DNA of 64,000 bases from Dinghuibacter silviterrae. GTDB lineage: Bacteria > Bacteroidota > Bacteroidia > Chitinophagales > Chitinophagaceae. The position numbers and the translations under genes were made by a program. Location of the stretch: NCBI RefSeq assembly GCF_004366355.1, contig NZ_SODV01000002.1, positions 2,396,768 through 2,460,767 of the forward strand. The letters are read 5' to 3'. Below, one piece after another: positions 16,834-27,600 of the stretch. Each line of letters begins with the position of its first letter. The first letter of the stretch is position 1. Below the pieces are notes generated by a model, which had not been told where the DNA came from, ran no database searches, and saw only the letters and a program-made list of their open reading frames with translations.

Positions 16834-18468
16834 TTAATAGTTAGGCAATACGCTGAAATTGAACGGTACCGGGGTCTTGGACAGGCTGGGCGCCTGTTCC
16901 ATTTCCTGTTCGGGGAACGGCAGGTACACGTTGTTGGCATTGAAGGAGAAGTGCTCCCCGCTGGACGTGAACGTATACCGGCGCGGGGAGAAGCTACCCG
17001 GCACCCAGGTCAGTGTATAGCTGATCCCGCGGTCCTGGGCGGTGACATACGCCTCGGCGTCGATAGGGTCGAAATAGTACCAGCGCAGGATGTCGTACCA
17101 CTCGTTGCCTTCGATCGCTGTTTCGATCCATTTTTCCTGGAAAATATCCGAGAATGCAATGGATGTCAGGGTGGGCATGCCGGCCCTTGTCCGTACCGCG
17201 TTGAACGCGGCCAGCGCCGTGGCATCGGTCGTACTTGTATTGTTCCCCATGGTGGCCTCGGCATAGATCAGGTAGACTTCTGCGAGACGAAGGATGATCG
17301 TGTTCGTATACGCGGCCATAAAGGCGCCGAGGTTGTTGTTGTCCGCGGGCGAACCGATGACGTATTTTTTGATGTACGCGTAGTTCGTCGTGTTCGGGAC
17401 CGTAACGCCGTTGTCTTTTTTATCCAGCTCGGCATAGAAGTCGCCGGGGAACATGATGGTGGCTTTGCGGCGGATGGAGTCGTTGGGGTTGGCCAGGAAG
17501 TATTTGATCAACGCAGCCGAACCACCCTGGGCGGAGCCCCAGCCGTCGCCGGTTTGGGTGATCTGGGGTTCGAAGGCCATGTACGCCTGGAAGGAGTTGT
17601 TGACACCCCAGGGGCTGTTGACGGGTTGCCACAACAGGCTGAAAAGGCTTTCGGGGTCGAGGGTGGCGGCGTTGTTGTTGACCCCCACGAACTCGTTGTA
17701 ATAATCGCTGGGTAGGGACATACCGCTGTTGGAAATGACGTCGGACGCAAAATACTTGGCGCTGTCGAGGTCGCTTTGGGTGCGGTTCCCCAGGGTTTTG
17801 TCCAGACCGGAACGGATCAGGTAAAATTTAGCCAGCATCCCTTCGGCGGAATACTTGTTGATCCTGCCCGGTTGATAGGAAGCGGTGGGCAGGTGATTGA
17901 CCGCGTACCGCATGTCCATGAGAATAAACTGCCAGACGCTTTCGATGGTGTTGCGCAACAGGGAATCGCTGAGCTGGTTTGTGTTGTCATAGATGATGGG
18001 AACGGCGCCCCAGTTGCTGACCAGGTAATAATAGGCCAGTCCCCGCATAAAATGGCATTCCGCCAGGCCGTAGCTCCGGATCGAGTCCGACACCGTCGCG
18101 TTCTTGGCATCGACGATGTTTTGCATCGTCAGGTTGGACTGGGCGACGATCTTATAGAACGCTTTGTACCCGGTCAACAGGGTCGTCTGGTCCGTGGACG
18201 AGGGATCGAACTCGATATAGGGCGTCCGGTCGTTGGAGTTCAGACTGCCCCCCCTGGCTACACCGAAGGCTAAGAAGGCCTTGTCGTTGTAGTCAAACCA
18301 GGTGATGTTGTACAGGGGAGCCGTGCCGGCCATGACCTCTGCATCGGTCTGGTAGAAATTACCGGACGTAAGGCTCGATATGGGCGGGCGGTTCAGGAAA
18401 TTTTTGCTGCAACCGGCCAGGGTGCTCAACCCCGCCAGCAATAAGGTATATGGAAGAATCTTTTTCAT
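16834..18468 (-). CDS. SusD/RagB family nutrient-binding lipoprotein
   Basis: This outer-membrane lipoprotein caps the SusC barrel and delivers oligosaccharide. The signal ends STLAGC with Cys20 as the lipidation site, followed by the family's SKNFLNRPP start. The 544 residues include the TPR-like region (AECHFMRGLAYYYLVSNWGAVPI), LRLAEVYLIYAEA, and the usual C-terminus with NNVYLPFPEQEM before a terminal F.VLPNY. It lies 11 bases after susC and two bases before the binding-protein gene, in the standard locus order. Confidence 0.95.
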   Translation of the reverse strand: MKKILPYTLLLAGLSTLAGCSKNFLNRPPISSLTSGNFYQTDAEVMAGTAPLYNITWFDYNDKAFLAFGVARGGSLNSNDRTPYIEFDPSSTDQTTLLTGYKAFYKIVAQSNLTMQNIVDAKNATVSDSIRSYGLAECHFMRGLAYYYLVSNWGAVPIIYDNTNQLSDSLLRNTIESVWQFILMDMRYAVNHLPTASYQPGRINKYSAEGMLAKFYLIRSGLDKTLGNRTQSDLDSAKYFASDVISNSGMSLPSDYYNEFVGVNNNAATLDPESLFSLLWQPVNSPWGVNNSFQAYMAFEPQITQTGDGWGSAQGGSAALIKYFLANPNDSIRRKATIMFPGDFYAELDKKDNGVTVPNTTNYAYIKKYVIGSPADNNNLGAFMAAYTNTIILRLAEVYLIYAEATMGNNTSTTDATALAAFNAVRTRAGMPTLTSIAFSDIFQEKWIETAIEGNEWYDILRWYYFDPIDAEAYVTAQDRGISYTLTWVPGSFSPRRYTFTSSGEHFSFNANNVYLPFPEQEMEQAPSLSKTPVPFNFSVLPNY

Positions 18469-18479
18469 GACGAATGAAT

Positions 18480-21400
18480 TTAAAAGTCAAGGACCATGGA
18501 ACCGGTATACATGCGCACGTTCGGGTACCGGCCTGTATCAATGCCGACCATGTTCACGCCCTGGTATTTAACAATGCCGATTTCGGGATCGTAGCCGGAG
18601 TATTTCGTGATGGTGAACAGGTTCTGGACGTTGACACCGACCCGCAAGCCGCGGATGGGCATGTGACCGAGGTACCGGGTAGGTACGACATACGACAGGG
18701 CCACGTTTTTTACCCGGACGTAGGAACCATTTTCCACCCAAAGGTTGCTCATGCGGTTGTTCCCGTTGGGGTCGCCGGGGGCGATCCGGGGAACCGTACC
18801 ACCGGGGTTGGTGAGCGTCACCGTCGAGCTGTCTGCGATGTTGTAGCTGCTGGGCCGCGCATAACCCGCCGTTGCCTTGAGGTAGTTGCCATAGACGCCG
18901 TTGTCCAGGGGGATCGTATTGTAATACTTGAAGTAGTTGAGGATGTCGTTCCCTATGCTGCCGATCACCAGGACGTTCAGGTCGAATCCTTTGTAGGTGA
19001 ATTCGTTGTTGAAGCCGAAGGTATATTTTGGCCAGGGGTTGCCGATGGTCGTCCGGTCGCTGGCGTTGATCACGTTGTCCTTGTTGAGGTCCTTGAACTT
19101 GATGTCCCCTACCCAGGTACCCTGGGGGCTGACGGTCATAACCCCGTTGGCCGTTTGTACGGCGTGGCTGGTGATGTCCGCGTAGTTCTTAAACAGCCCT
19201 TGGGCAATGTACCCGGTGATCATACTCAGCGGCTGCCCTGCGACCGTTTGAAACTGCGCCTGGGTTGAATTCCAGGAGGTGATGTAGGGCGTGGGCAGGT
19301 AAGTGACCTGGTTTTTGTCAAAAGAGATGTTGAAACCGGTCTTCCATTGAAACTGCTTGGTCGCGAAGTTTACGGTATTGAGTGTCACGGTCAACCCCTT
19401 GTTCCACATTGACCCCACGTTGCCTTCCGGCCACTGGATATACCCGGCGGAGTAGGCGATGTCTCCCCCGTCGTAGAAGGGATAGACGCTTTGGGTCAGC
19501 AGGTTGGTGGTGTATTTTTTATACGCGTCCGCGATCAGCTCGATCCGGTTGTTAAACATGTGGAGGTCGACACCGACGTTATAGGTTTTGTCGCTCTCCC
19601 ATTTCAGCTTCAGGTTGCTAAAGTTGGAGGACAGGAAGCCGGTACCCCAGGCCGTGGGTACGGACTGAAGGGCGGCATAGTATCCACCGCCGGTTTGCGC
19701 CGAGTTCCCGCTGGTCCCGACCTCGAACCGCAGTTTCAGGTCGTTGACGGACTTTATGTTCTTCATGAAATTCTCCTGCGAAATCCGCCAGGCCACGGAG
19801 ACCGAGGGGAAATAGCCCCACCGGTTGTCGGGTCCGAAGTTGGAGCTGCCGTCCGCGCGCAACGTCGCACCGAGGATGTACCGGTCGTTGTACACATAAT
19901 TCAACCGGCCGAAATAGCTTTCCTGGGCACCGTCATACCGCGTGCTGTTGGCGATGGACGTGGCTTGCGCCCCCCCGGAAAGGTCCTGGATCGAATTGGT
20001 GACATAGTCCTGGCGCTGGCCGTTGAGCGCCCCGCCGCCATACGCCTGGGCTTCGTGACCCGCCATGACGGAAATGCTGTGCAACCCGATCTTGGTATCG
20101 TATTGTATGCGGCTGTGCCAGTTCCACCACCAGCTGTTGTACGTATTGACATAAGCCACGGTCGTCGCGTTGACGTAGCCGCCGAACTGGTAAGAAGGAT
20201 GGAATTGGTAGTTGTTCGTATAGTTCAGGTTGGTATTGGCTTCGGTATGGATCGTGAGCCCCTTGATCGGGGTCAGGTCCACGTAGCCGCCGCCGATAAC
20301 ACCCAGCCCTTTGTTATAGTCGTTGTTGATGTAAGAAAGGGCCACCGGGTTGGTGTATTGGTATTGGGTGCTGACCGGGCCGGCCCAGGTACCGTCCGGG
20401 TTTTTGACCGGTACGGAAGGGTTTTGATAGACGGCCAGCTGTACGATCCCCGCGTTGGTGGTGTTTACTTTTTCCGTGGTATAGCTGGGATTCAGGTTCA
20501 ACCCGAGCTTGAGCCAGGGGCGGACCTTGTTGTCCAGGTTGATCCGGGTGCTGGCACGGTTGAAGCCCGAACCGGGTGCGACACCCTCCTGGCTGAAATA
20601 TTCACCGGACAGGTAAAAGGTCGTTTTGTCGTTCCCGCCGCTCAGGGACAGCGTATGTTTTTGCAACAGCGTCCGGCGGTACAGGGCGGCCTGCCAATCC
20701 GTACCGGGGCCCAGGACGCTGGGGTTGGCGAAACTGGGATCGCTGGGCGCTCCGCCGGCGGCGGCTGCGTCGTTGCGGAAGGTGGCGTATTGCTGGAGGT
20801 TCATCACCGGCAATTCCTTGGGTTTGTCCTGTATCGTCCAGGTCGTGCTGGCGGAGATCTTGGTGTCCCCGGCCTTGCCGTGTTTGGTGGTGATCATGAT
20901 GACCCCGTTGGCGCCCGCCGCCCCGAAGATGGCGGTAGCCGCAGGACCTTCCAGGATGTTCATGCTTTCGATGTCATCCGGGTTGATACCGGAAAGCGCG
21001 TTGGCAAACCCGGTCGGGTGGCTGTTGGGATCATCGGAGAAGTCGCCCGGCCGGATCTGCACCCCGTCGATAACATACAGCGGTTGCGTACCGGCGGTGA
21101 TGGAGGAAATCCCCCGGATGACGACGTTCGCACCCGCCCCCGGCTGACCGCTGGGCGAGCTGACGTACACCCCGGCGGCGCGGCCCTGCAGCGCCTGGTC
21201 CAGGGTCGTATTGACCGTTTCCCCGATGTCCTTGGAGGTGACCGTGGTCTGAGCGCTGCTGAGGTCCGTCCGTTTCATCTGGCCGTACCCCACGACGACG
21301 ACGTCGTCCATATGACCGAAGTCTGTTTCCATGGCGATCCGCACCGTGCCTTCGGCCCCGATCGTCACCCTTTGGGTGCGGTAACCGACGGCGCTGATGT

Positions 21401-21680
21401 CCAGGACATCTCCAATGCGTGCATAAATATTGAATTTACCGTTCGCATCCGTGGCCGTAGCGACCTTGGAGCCCCTTACCTGGATGTTGGCGCCGACGAC
21501 AGGTTCTCCGCTTTTGGAGAGGACCCTGCCCTCGATGGTCCTGGGCGATGCATTCTGTCCCCAGACCTGCCCCGCCGCCAGCACGCAGGCCAGCAGGACG
21601 AGGGAAAGCAGCCGCCCGGGGAGGCTTTTCCATAGCTGGATACCCGGCCGGGTACCCCTACAATCGTTGTTTTTTCTCAT
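18480..21680 (-). CDS. SusC/RagA family TonB-linked outer-membrane transporter
   Basis: This is a TonB-dependent porin that imports oligosaccharides. The 1066 residues comprise a long signal (to about residue 42), a carboxypeptidase-regulatory-like domain (TIEGRVLSKSGEPVVGANIQVRG), the SusC signature VVVGYGQMKRTDLSSAQTTV, a plug with LQGRAAGVYVSSPSGQPGAG, and a 22-strand barrel ending SMVLDF with a terminal aromatic residue. It starts 19 bases after the GH31 stop and leads susD by 11 bases. Substrate specificity must be inferred from neighbours. Confidence 0.96.
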   Translation of the reverse strand: MRKNNDCRGTRPGIQLWKSLPGRLLSLVLLACVLAAGQVWGQNASPRTIEGRVLSKSGEPVVGANIQVRGSKVATATDANGKFNIYARIGDVLDISAVGYRTQRVTIGAEGTVRIAMETDFGHMDDVVVVGYGQMKRTDLSSAQTTVTSKDIGETVNTTLDQALQGRAAGVYVSSPSGQPGAGANVVIRGISSITAGTQPLYVIDGVQIRPGDFSDDPNSHPTGFANALSGINPDDIESMNILEGPAATAIFGAAGANGVIMITTKHGKAGDTKISASTTWTIQDKPKELPVMNLQQYATFRNDAAAAGGAPSDPSFANPSVLGPGTDWQAALYRRTLLQKHTLSLSGGNDKTTFYLSGEYFSQEGVAPGSGFNRASTRINLDNKVRPWLKLGLNLNPSYTTEKVNTTNAGIVQLAVYQNPSVPVKNPDGTWAGPVSTQYQYTNPVALSYINNDYNKGLGVIGGGYVDLTPIKGLTIHTEANTNLNYTNNYQFHPSYQFGGYVNATTVAYVNTYNSWWWNWHSRIQYDTKIGLHSISVMAGHEAQAYGGGALNGQRQDYVTNSIQDLSGGAQATSIANSTRYDGAQESYFGRLNYVYNDRYILGATLRADGSSNFGPDNRWGYFPSVSVAWRISQENFMKNIKSVNDLKLRFEVGTSGNSAQTGGGYYAALQSVPTAWGTGFLSSNFSNLKLKWESDKTYNVGVDLHMFNNRIELIADAYKKYTTNLLTQSVYPFYDGGDIAYSAGYIQWPEGNVGSMWNKGLTVTLNTVNFATKQFQWKTGFNISFDKNQVTYLPTPYITSWNSTQAQFQTVAGQPLSMITGYIAQGLFKNYADITSHAVQTANGVMTVSPQGTWVGDIKFKDLNKDNVINASDRTTIGNPWPKYTFGFNNEFTYKGFDLNVLVIGSIGNDILNYFKYYNTIPLDNGVYGNYLKATAGYARPSSYNIADSSTVTLTNPGGTVPRIAPGDPNGNNRMSNLWVENGSYVRVKNVALSYVVPTRYLGHMPIRGLRVGVNVQNLFTITKYSGYDPEIGIVKYQGVNMVGIDTGRYPNVRMYTGSMVLDF

Positions 21681-21699
21681 AATGAAGGTATTTGCAATG

Positions 21700-24519
21700 T
21701 TAGATGGGTGCCTTTATTTGTTGTGGTTGGCCGTCATAAGGGATGTCCGTGCCCGGTTGTGCTTCCAGGGGAGCCGGGTGCCCCTTCCCGATCCATACGA
21801 CACGGAAAACGCGGTGTTGGAGCATGCCGGGGAAGTCTCCCTTGCGTTCGCCTATTGTAAGGATTCCAGTATGTTCGTTGTATTGTAGCGGGATCTCCGC
21901 ATAAGCGCCTTTTTCGTAGTGATAATTGGTTCCTTCGTCTTCATACAGCGTAAAGGCTGCATCGGCCCCCCTGTAGACGCAAAGGGTGATGGTATCGGCC
22001 GGTTTTTCGCCGGTGTATTCCAGCGCAGGGCCCAGGGGAACGATCGATCCCGCGCGTGCGAACAGGGGCATCCTTTCGTACGGGGCCGGGGCGTCGATGC
22101 GCTGTCCCCCGTGGAAGGCATTCCCCGTATACGCATCATACCAGTCCGTACCGGCGGGAAGGTACACACTCCGGGACCGGGCCTTGTATTGACAGACCGG
22201 GTTGACCAAAAGGGAAGGCCCAAAAAGGTACTCGTCCGCGACCCCGCGGGCGACGCTGTCCTGTTCGAAGTCCATGACAAGGGCACGCATGATGGTATAG
22301 TCCCCGCTCCAGGTACGGGCCGCGGTGGAATAGATATACGGAAGAAGCCGGTACCTCAGCCGGTCGTAATACAGGATACTTTGGAAGGCGGGATGGTCCG
22401 TGGGGGCCAGGTGAAAAACCTCCCGGTAAGGGTACTGGCCGTGCACCCGGAGCAAGGGGCAAAACGCACCAAACTGGAACCAGCGGGTGTTGAGTTCCCG
22501 CCATTCTTCCAGGTCGGCGGGGTTCGGGTGTTCATACCGGCCTTCGACCGCAAAACCTCCGATGTCCATCGTCCAATAAGGAATCCCGGAGAGGCTAAAG
22601 CCCAGGCCCGCGGTGATCTGGTTGCGCATGTCGTGCCAGCGGGCCGCGATGTCCCCGCTCCAGGTCGCCGCCGAATACCGTTGCTGACCCGCATACGCCG
22701 AGCGCGTCAGGATAAAGACCCGTTGATCGTCCGTCGCCCGCTGGCCTTCATATACGGCGCGGGCATTTTCCAAAGGAAAAGCATTGAAATACCTGGACGC
22801 CGTCCCCAGCGCATGGGGTTCCATCAGCGCCTTGCGGTCTTGTATGGAGGTGTTGCTCATGATATCCGGTTCGGTCGCGTCCATCCACCAGCCGTCCACG
22901 CCTTTTGTAAAAAGGTGCTGGTTCATGAGCTGCCAGAACTGGCGCCGGGCGTCCGGGTTAAAGGCGTCGTAAAAGGTCGATACATACCCCAGCCAGTCCT
23001 TCTGGCCGCGGTTGACGCTCAGGGTATAGAGCCAGCCCTTGCTTTGGAATAGGTCGAAATTTTGGGTGCCTGTGTAGAACTTCGGCCAGACGGAGATCAT
23101 AAAGTGCGTATGGAGCGAATCATGAAGCGTGCGCAACATCTCGTCCGGTTCAGGGAACCTGCTGGGGTCAAACTCCTGACTCCCCCACTGGTCCGGCCGC
23201 CAATACTGCCAGTCCAGGACGATGTTGTCCAGCGGGATGTGCTGGGCGCGGAAGGTGCGCACCGTATGTAAGAGCTCCTCCTGGGTTTTGTACCGTTCCC
23301 GGCTTTGCCAAAGCCCCATCGCCCATACCGGCATGATGGGCGCTTTACCCGTCAGCAAACGGTAGCCCGAGATGACCTGGTCCGGGTTGTTTCCTTTGAT
23401 AAAAAAATAATTGACGGCGTCCCCGACTTCCGAACTAAACGAATACGTGTCTTTATACAAACCGGGCCCCGGCGGAAGACAAGTCAGGGAGATATATGAT
23501 TCCGTCCCGTCCGGTCTCCATTCGATGTCGATGGGGACTGCTTTTTCGCCGAGCGGGATAGAAAAGGGGGCTGTTTCCGGGTTCCAGCATTGACGCCAAC
23601 GGTCTAAAAGGAGTTTCCCGTTGACCCATACCCGGACATACCCCCCAAAATAGAGCATGAACTGGTGCAACCCCGGTTGGGTTGCGGTGAGGCTGCCTTT
23701 CCAACGCACCAGGCCTCTTGCGAGGGTGTATCCCTTTGGCAGCTTGCCCAGATCGGGCAGGTATTTATAGTCGATGACTTGTTCTTGTCTCTTGGTGAAT
23801 ATGGAGTCGCCGTTGGCGTAAGTGGCTGTCAGCCCACCCGGCTGGCCGTTCTCCCCCTTCAGGGTCAGCTCCGACAACGGCCCATACGCCCGCAAATCCC
23901 CAAAGCGCGTGATAGAATAATTGTCCCACAACAGCCCGTAGTTCCGGCTGGACACAAGGAAAGGCACCGCCACGTTGGAATTTTGTTGCAGAAGCGTCAG
24001 GCTCTTGCCCTTCAGGTCGATCCAGCCGTTTTGCTGCTGCCCCAGCCCGTACAGGGATTCATCTTTGGGCGACTTAAAGGTGACGCTGAGGCTGGAATCG
24101 GTCGAAAAAACCGGTCTGTCGCGTTCCGCTTCCCCCAACAGTACCCGACCACGGACGTCCGTGATCGTGACCCGGCCGCTGTTTTTATCCACCAGCACCC
24201 GCAGGGAGTCCGTAGACAGCCGGATAAACCCGTCTTTGTCCAATACCTCATAACGGACCGCTGTTTCCGGGGTCTTGACCGTCATCAGGCTTACAGGAGG
24301 GTTATCCGCATCCGTTGGAAAGGCCTGGACATGGATGATCTGGTCCGTGACCGCTTGTATAGATATAAGGTGAGGGTAATGAGGCCGGGGATGTGCAATA
24401 TGGACAATAATCCCGTTGTCGGTTTTTTCGTAACGGCCGGCAGGTCCGGAAGCCTTTAATCCAAATGGAAAAATCAACAGAAATCCACCCAGGGCAGCGC
24501 GCAGTCTCTCAATTCGCAT
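21700..24519 (-). CDS. GH31 alpha-xylosidase-type enzyme with inserted PA14 domain
   Basis: This is a retaining alpha-glycosidase. The nucleophile Asp547 is in WWMDATEPD and the probable acid/base Asp623 in TWSGD. After a signal peptide and an N-terminal mutarotase-like domain, a PA14-type beta domain (about residues 240-350, with LHQFMLYFGGYVRVWVNGK and DRWRQCW) is inserted. This is the architecture of xyloglucan-active alpha-xylosidases in family 31. C-terminal beta domains complete 939 residues. As the first gene after the regulator, with binding-site-like repeats upstream, it probably opens the inducible operon. It would remove alpha-1,6-xylose from xyloglucan oligosaccharides; another alpha-glycan cannot be excluded. 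Confidence 0.88.
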   Translation of the reverse strand: MRIERLRAALGGFLLIFPFGLKASGPAGRYEKTDNGIIVHIAHPRPHYPHLISIQAVTDQIIHVQAFPTDADNPPVSLMTVKTPETAVRYEVLDKDGFIRLSTDSLRVLVDKNSGRVTITDVRGRVLLGEAERDRPVFSTDSSLSVTFKSPKDESLYGLGQQQNGWIDLKGKSLTLLQQNSNVAVPFLVSSRNYGLLWDNYSITRFGDLRAYGPLSELTLKGENGQPGGLTATYANGDSIFTKRQEQVIDYKYLPDLGKLPKGYTLARGLVRWKGSLTATQPGLHQFMLYFGGYVRVWVNGKLLLDRWRQCWNPETAPFSIPLGEKAVPIDIEWRPDGTESYISLTCLPPGPGLYKDTYSFSSEVGDAVNYFFIKGNNPDQVISGYRLLTGKAPIMPVWAMGLWQSRERYKTQEELLHTVRTFRAQHIPLDNIVLDWQYWRPDQWGSQEFDPSRFPEPDEMLRTLHDSLHTHFMISVWPKFYTGTQNFDLFQSKGWLYTLSVNRGQKDWLGYVSTFYDAFNPDARRQFWQLMNQHLFTKGVDGWWMDATEPDIMSNTSIQDRKALMEPHALGTASRYFNAFPLENARAVYEGQRATDDQRVFILTRSAYAGQQRYSAATWSGDIAARWHDMRNQITAGLGFSLSGIPYWTMDIGGFAVEGRYEHPNPADLEEWRELNTRWFQFGAFCPLLRVHGQYPYREVFHLAPTDHPAFQSILYYDRLRYRLLPYIYSTAARTWSGDYTIMRALVMDFEQDSVARGVADEYLFGPSLLVNPVCQYKARSRSVYLPAGTDWYDAYTGNAFHGGQRIDAPAPYERMPLFARAGSIVPLGPALEYTGEKPADTITLCVYRGADAAFTLYEDEGTNYHYEKGAYAEIPLQYNEHTGILTIGERKGDFPGMLQHRVFRVVWIGKGHPAPLEAQPGTDIPYDGQPQQIKAPI

Positions 24520-24536
24520 GGCAAGAATAGTTGCCT

Positions 24537-24544
24537 CAAATCTA
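24537..24544 (-). promoter_or_regulatory. -7 promoter box TAGATTTG upstream of the GH31 operon
   Basis: The minus strand reads TAGATTTG, an exact match to the Bacteroidota -7 consensus TAnnTTTG, 17 bases before the GH31 ATG at 24519. Transcription would start near 24530. The direct repeats at 24593-24623 then fall roughly 60-90 bases upstream, a typical activator position. Confidence 0.55.
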
Positions 24545-24592
24545 TTCTGAATTACAATGAGTTATACGCCCTCTTTGTTCTCAAATGGGGCA

Positions 24593-24623
24593 TCAAATGT
24601 TAAGGGGCCGGTCTCAAATGTTA
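24593..24623 (-). promoter_or_regulatory. Direct repeats TCAAATGTTA, candidate HTCS binding site
   Basis: TCAAATGTTA occurs exactly at 24593-24602 and again at 24614-24623, spaced 21 bases, which is two helical turns. A third TCAAATG lies at 24581-24587. They sit between the regulator stop codon and the GH31 promoter box. The spacing fits an AraC-type output domain bound as a dimer. Binding itself is inferred. Confidence 0.5.
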
Positions 24624-27600
24624 TCAAGAGGGGGTCTGTTTGTTAAGCTGCTTATAGGCCGAAGGCTGTACCCCAAATTCCCGCTTAAAGAACTTGGCAA
24701 AATACTTCGGGTTGTTGAACCCCACCTCGTAGGCGATTTCAGCCACGGTCAGCTGGCTTTTTGCCAAAAGGTCCGCCGCCCGTTTCAACCGGATGTGCCG
24801 GATAAAGTCCAAAGGCGCCTTCCCCGTCAGGGAAGACAGTTTCTTGTACAGGGTCACCCGGCTGCAATGAAGCGCCCGGCTCAGGTCCTCCACCGAAAAG
24901 TCCGGGTCCGACAGCCGCGCTTCCACCGCCTCCACCGACTGCCGGAGAAACTGCTGGTCCAGCGGCGTCACCTCCACCGGGCTCGGGTTGACCTCCATAT
25001 TTTTGGAGGCCGCCCGCTGGTGCCGTTTCTGCGCCAGCAGGTTCCGTATCCGCGCCAGCAGCAGCTCGAAATTGAACGGCTTGGTGATATAGTCGTTCGC
25101 CCCCGTGCCAAACCCCTCCAACTGCTGCTCCTCGTCCGCCCGCGCCGTGAGCAGGATCACCGGTATGTGCGCCGTCCGCGGGTCATGCTTGATCCGCCGT
25201 GCCAGCGCGATCCCGTCCATTTCCGGCATCATGATGTCGCTCACCACCAGGTCCGGGGGCGATGCCTGCACTTTTTTCCAGCCTTCTTTCCCATTGGGCG
25301 CCTCCACGACTTCGTAATACGCGCGCAGGTTATCCTTCAGGTAGAAACGGAAGTCCTCGTTGTCTTCCACCAGGAGGAGCGTGGGGCGCTTGCGCGTGCG
25401 CGGCGGGGGCGCGCCCGCCGCATCATCGCCGGATCGCGCTTCCCCGGCCGGTGCGTGCGCGGCGTCTCCGCCAACTGGTGTGCCTGCGGCCTCGCCGTCC
25501 TCACGGGCTACTGCCTTCGGCGGCAACTGCACAATCGGCAACCGCACGATAAAACAACTCCCCTTATCCGGCTCGCTTTCCACGGTGATGGTTCCCTGGT
25601 GCAGCTTTACGAACTCCTTGGTCAGGGCCAGCCCGATCCCGCTGCCCTGGTTGATCATATTCCCCGGGAGGTCGTGCTGGAAAAACCGTTCGAAGATGCG
25701 GTCCTGCTGGTCGGCGGGGATGCCGATCCCCGTGTCGGCGACCCGGATCTCCACGGCGTCGCCGTCCACCCGTACCCGGACATCCACCCGGCCGCCTTCC
25801 TGCGTGAATTTGAAAGCGTTGGACAAGAGGTTGAATACGATTTTTTCGAGCTTGTCCCGGTCAAAGGCGGTGACGCACTCCCCTACCTCGCTTTGGAAGT
25901 CGAGCGCGATGTGCCGTTTTTCGGATATGTCGGAAAAAGATTGGGTGAGTTCCCGCACGTACCGGACGACGTCCCCGCTGCTGCGGTGCAAGGTAAATTC
26001 CTGGACCTCCATACGCCGGAAGTCCAGGAGCTGGTTGACCAGGTTGAGGAGGCGGCGCGCGTTCCGGTACATCAGTTGGAACTGTGCCGCCCCGGTGCCC
26101 TCTTGTTTGATCAGCTTTTCCAGGGGCGCCAGGATAAGGCTCAGGGGCGTCCGGAACTCGTGGCTGACATTGGTAAAGAACCGGATCTTCATCATGTCCA
26201 GTTCGTGCATGTTTTGCGCTTCCTTTCGTTCCTGTTCGAGGCGGAACTTCATCCGCGTCCGTTCGATCAGGATGTTTCGGGCGAGGGCCAGCACACCGAT
26301 GATAAAAAGGACGTAAAGGACAAAGGCCAGGGGCGTTTTCCAAAACGGCGGCAGGACATGGATGACCAGGGACGCCTCCCGCGGCTGGCCGACGCCCTGT
26401 GTGGGAACCGCCCTGACCCGGAAGGTGTAGGTACCCGGGTCGAGGTTTGTATACGTGGCACTCCATTGGCGGGCGGGCAGCGCCAGCCAGTCCTGGTTAA
26501 ACCCGTCGAGCCGGTAAGAATATGCGGTCTTTTGGTTGCCCGAATAATCGAGGTCGGCAAAAGACACCGAAAATACATTTTCGTTATACCGCAACGTGAC
26601 CTCGCGGGTTTGCGGCAGCGCCGCGGGTAGGATGGTCCGCCCGTGGAGTTTGTCCCCCGGGGCGATGCTTTTGTTGAATACCTGGAGGTCAGTAAAAACA
26701 ATGGCCGGCGTTTCCTTATCCGTATGGATGTTCCCGGGCTTGAAAACGTTAAACCCGTTGGGTCCGCCAAAAACAAGCTCGCCTTCGCGGGTGCGCAGCA
26801 CGGCGTTCTCATTGAACTGCCGCGACTGGAGGCCGCTGGATTCGTCGTAGGTGGTGGCCTGGAGTTGGGGGGCTACACCGGGCGGCAGTGCACCGCCTTT
26901 GCCCGGCGCATCCGCGCCGGGGTACTTCAACACCGCATTGCAAAGCCCCGAAGGCGTCCCCAACCAAAGGTTGTGGTTGTTGTCCTCGGCAATGGTGAGG
27001 ATATAATTGTCGGGGAGCCCGTCGGCCTTGTTCCAGACGTGGAGGGTTTTTCCGAGGACGGGGTCGAAGAGGTTGAGGCCTTCGGCGGTGCCGATCCACA
27101 CGCGGTTGAGGCTGTCGGCGATCACCGCGAGGATGTTGCGGCTGCTGATGCCGTTGGCGAGGTCGTAGTTGCGGAAACGGCCCGTTTTGTGTTCCAGGAC
27201 GTCGACGCCGGTGCCGGTGCCGATCCACAGGTTGCCGGCGGTATCTTGCGTGAGCTCGGAGATATAGTTGGACTGTATGGTTTTAGGTTGGTCTCCGAAG
27301 CGGAAGTGGCGGAAGCGGCCGTGGTCGCGGTCCATGAGGTCGAGACCGGCGGCGAGGGTGCCCACCCAGAGCTGCCCCCATTTGTCTTCCAGGATCTCCC
27401 ACACGCGGTCATCGCCAAGAGAGGTGCTGTCCGTGGGGTGGTGGCGGTAGTGGGTAAAGGTCCTGCCGTCGAAACGGTCGAGTCCCCCGAAATAGCTGCC
27501 GATCCACAGCATCCCCCGGTGGTCGATGCACAGGCTGATGATGACATCGCTGGAAGGACTGTTGGGATTCGACGGGTTGTGTACGTAGCTGGTAAACTTT

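Noticed and set aside
19491-21635. Open frame of about 714 codons on the plus strand
   Set aside because: It lies opposite susC, has no family features and no promoter or ribosome-binding site.
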